DNA of 64,000 nt from a virus, in the IMG/VR virus record IMGVR_UViG_3300008111_001025, positions 62,001-126,000 of that record. One strand, given 5' to 3'. The position numbers and the translations under genes were made by a program. Every line of letters begins with the position of its first letter. Position 1 is the stretch's first letter. Shown here piece after piece: positions 63,938 to 64,000 of the stretch. The notes below the pieces were generated by a model. The model was not told the DNA's origin. It searched no databases and saw nothing but the letters and a program-made list of their open reading frames with translations.

Positions 63938-64000
63938 CTAGTATTTTAAATATGGACACGCCAAAGTGAAATAAGAAAGTTCTTTATGATCTTCAAAACC
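63938..64000 (-). CDS. Possible 3' end of a further minus-strand gene
   Basis: On the minus strand a frame is open from the right edge to TAG at 63940-63938, giving 20 codons ending in YFTLACPYLKY. A second frame is open for about 17 codons over the same bases, so this is not conclusive. The position, 33 bp upstream of the 77-residue gene, would fit another member of the same operon. Confidence 0.35.
   Translation of the reverse strand, partial: GFEDHKELSYFTLACPYLKY

Noticed and set aside
1-64000. tRNA genes, rRNA genes or CRISPR arrays
   Set aside because: No cloverleaf-like stretch or regularly spaced repeat was noticed. Short tRNAs could be missed by eye, but the near absence of intergenic space makes it unlikely.
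1-64000. Transposon or integrase-borne origin of the island
   Set aside because: No transposase, integrase, resolvase or long inverted repeats seen at the ends or between cassettes.

Overview
The window looks like part of a large AT-rich T4-type myovirus genome, most likely from a marine phage. Virion structural genes lie at both ends, several gene starts carry T4-style late-promoter octamers (TATAAATA, GATAAATA, CATAAATA), there is no ribosomal or housekeeping gene, and genes are packed with 1-30 bp overlaps. The low GC content would suit an AT-rich marine host such as a SAR11-like or Prochlorococcus-like bacterium, but nothing in the window fixes the host.

Layout. (1) 1-16670, plus strand: adsorption and tail structural genes. 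These are a giant protein cut by the left edge, a 204-residue protein, three fiber-like proteins sharing an N-terminal module (one with a tail-collar domain, one with a DLAEKY-type C-terminal domain), and a pair of related structural proteins. (2) 16671-61540: about 45 kb of accessory enzyme genes. It opens with a perfect consensus sigma70 promoter at 16674-16702. (3) 61537-64000, minus strand: another fiber-like gene with a late-promoter motif, then three small proteins of the kind found near T4-like structural genes.

The accessory island is the remarkable part. I count 15 radical-SAM enzymes (all with CxxxCxxC), 10 likely 2-oxoglutarate/Fe(II) oxygenases or cupin-like relatives, 4 SGNH-hydrolase-like proteins, about 8 glycosyltransferase-like proteins, 3 SDR/epimerase proteins, 2 or 3 methyltransferase-like proteins, a QueC-like PP-loop enzyme, a PLP aminotransferase-like protein, an amidinotransferase, 2 kinase-like proteins and an acyltransferase-like protein. 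One oxygenase is a cold-shock-domain/prolyl-4-hydroxylase fusion. Eight radical-SAM proteins carry their auxiliary cysteine module before the radical-SAM core, where SPASM/twitch proteins usually have it after.

The island is built of strand-alternating cassettes: plus 16721-34466, minus 34423-40676, plus 40731-45259, minus 45233-47433, plus 47479-50666, minus 50663-53617, plus 53661-61540. Convergent ends overlap by 4-44 bp. The three divergent gaps are only 43-54 bp long and each holds late-promoter-like octamers, one of them a perfect palindrome that reads TATAAATA on both strands. My inference is a phage pathway that builds or decorates a complex glycan or glycopeptide, either on the virion fibers encoded on both sides or on the host surface. 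The sequence shows the enzyme set but not the substrate. No obvious peptide precursor gene is present.
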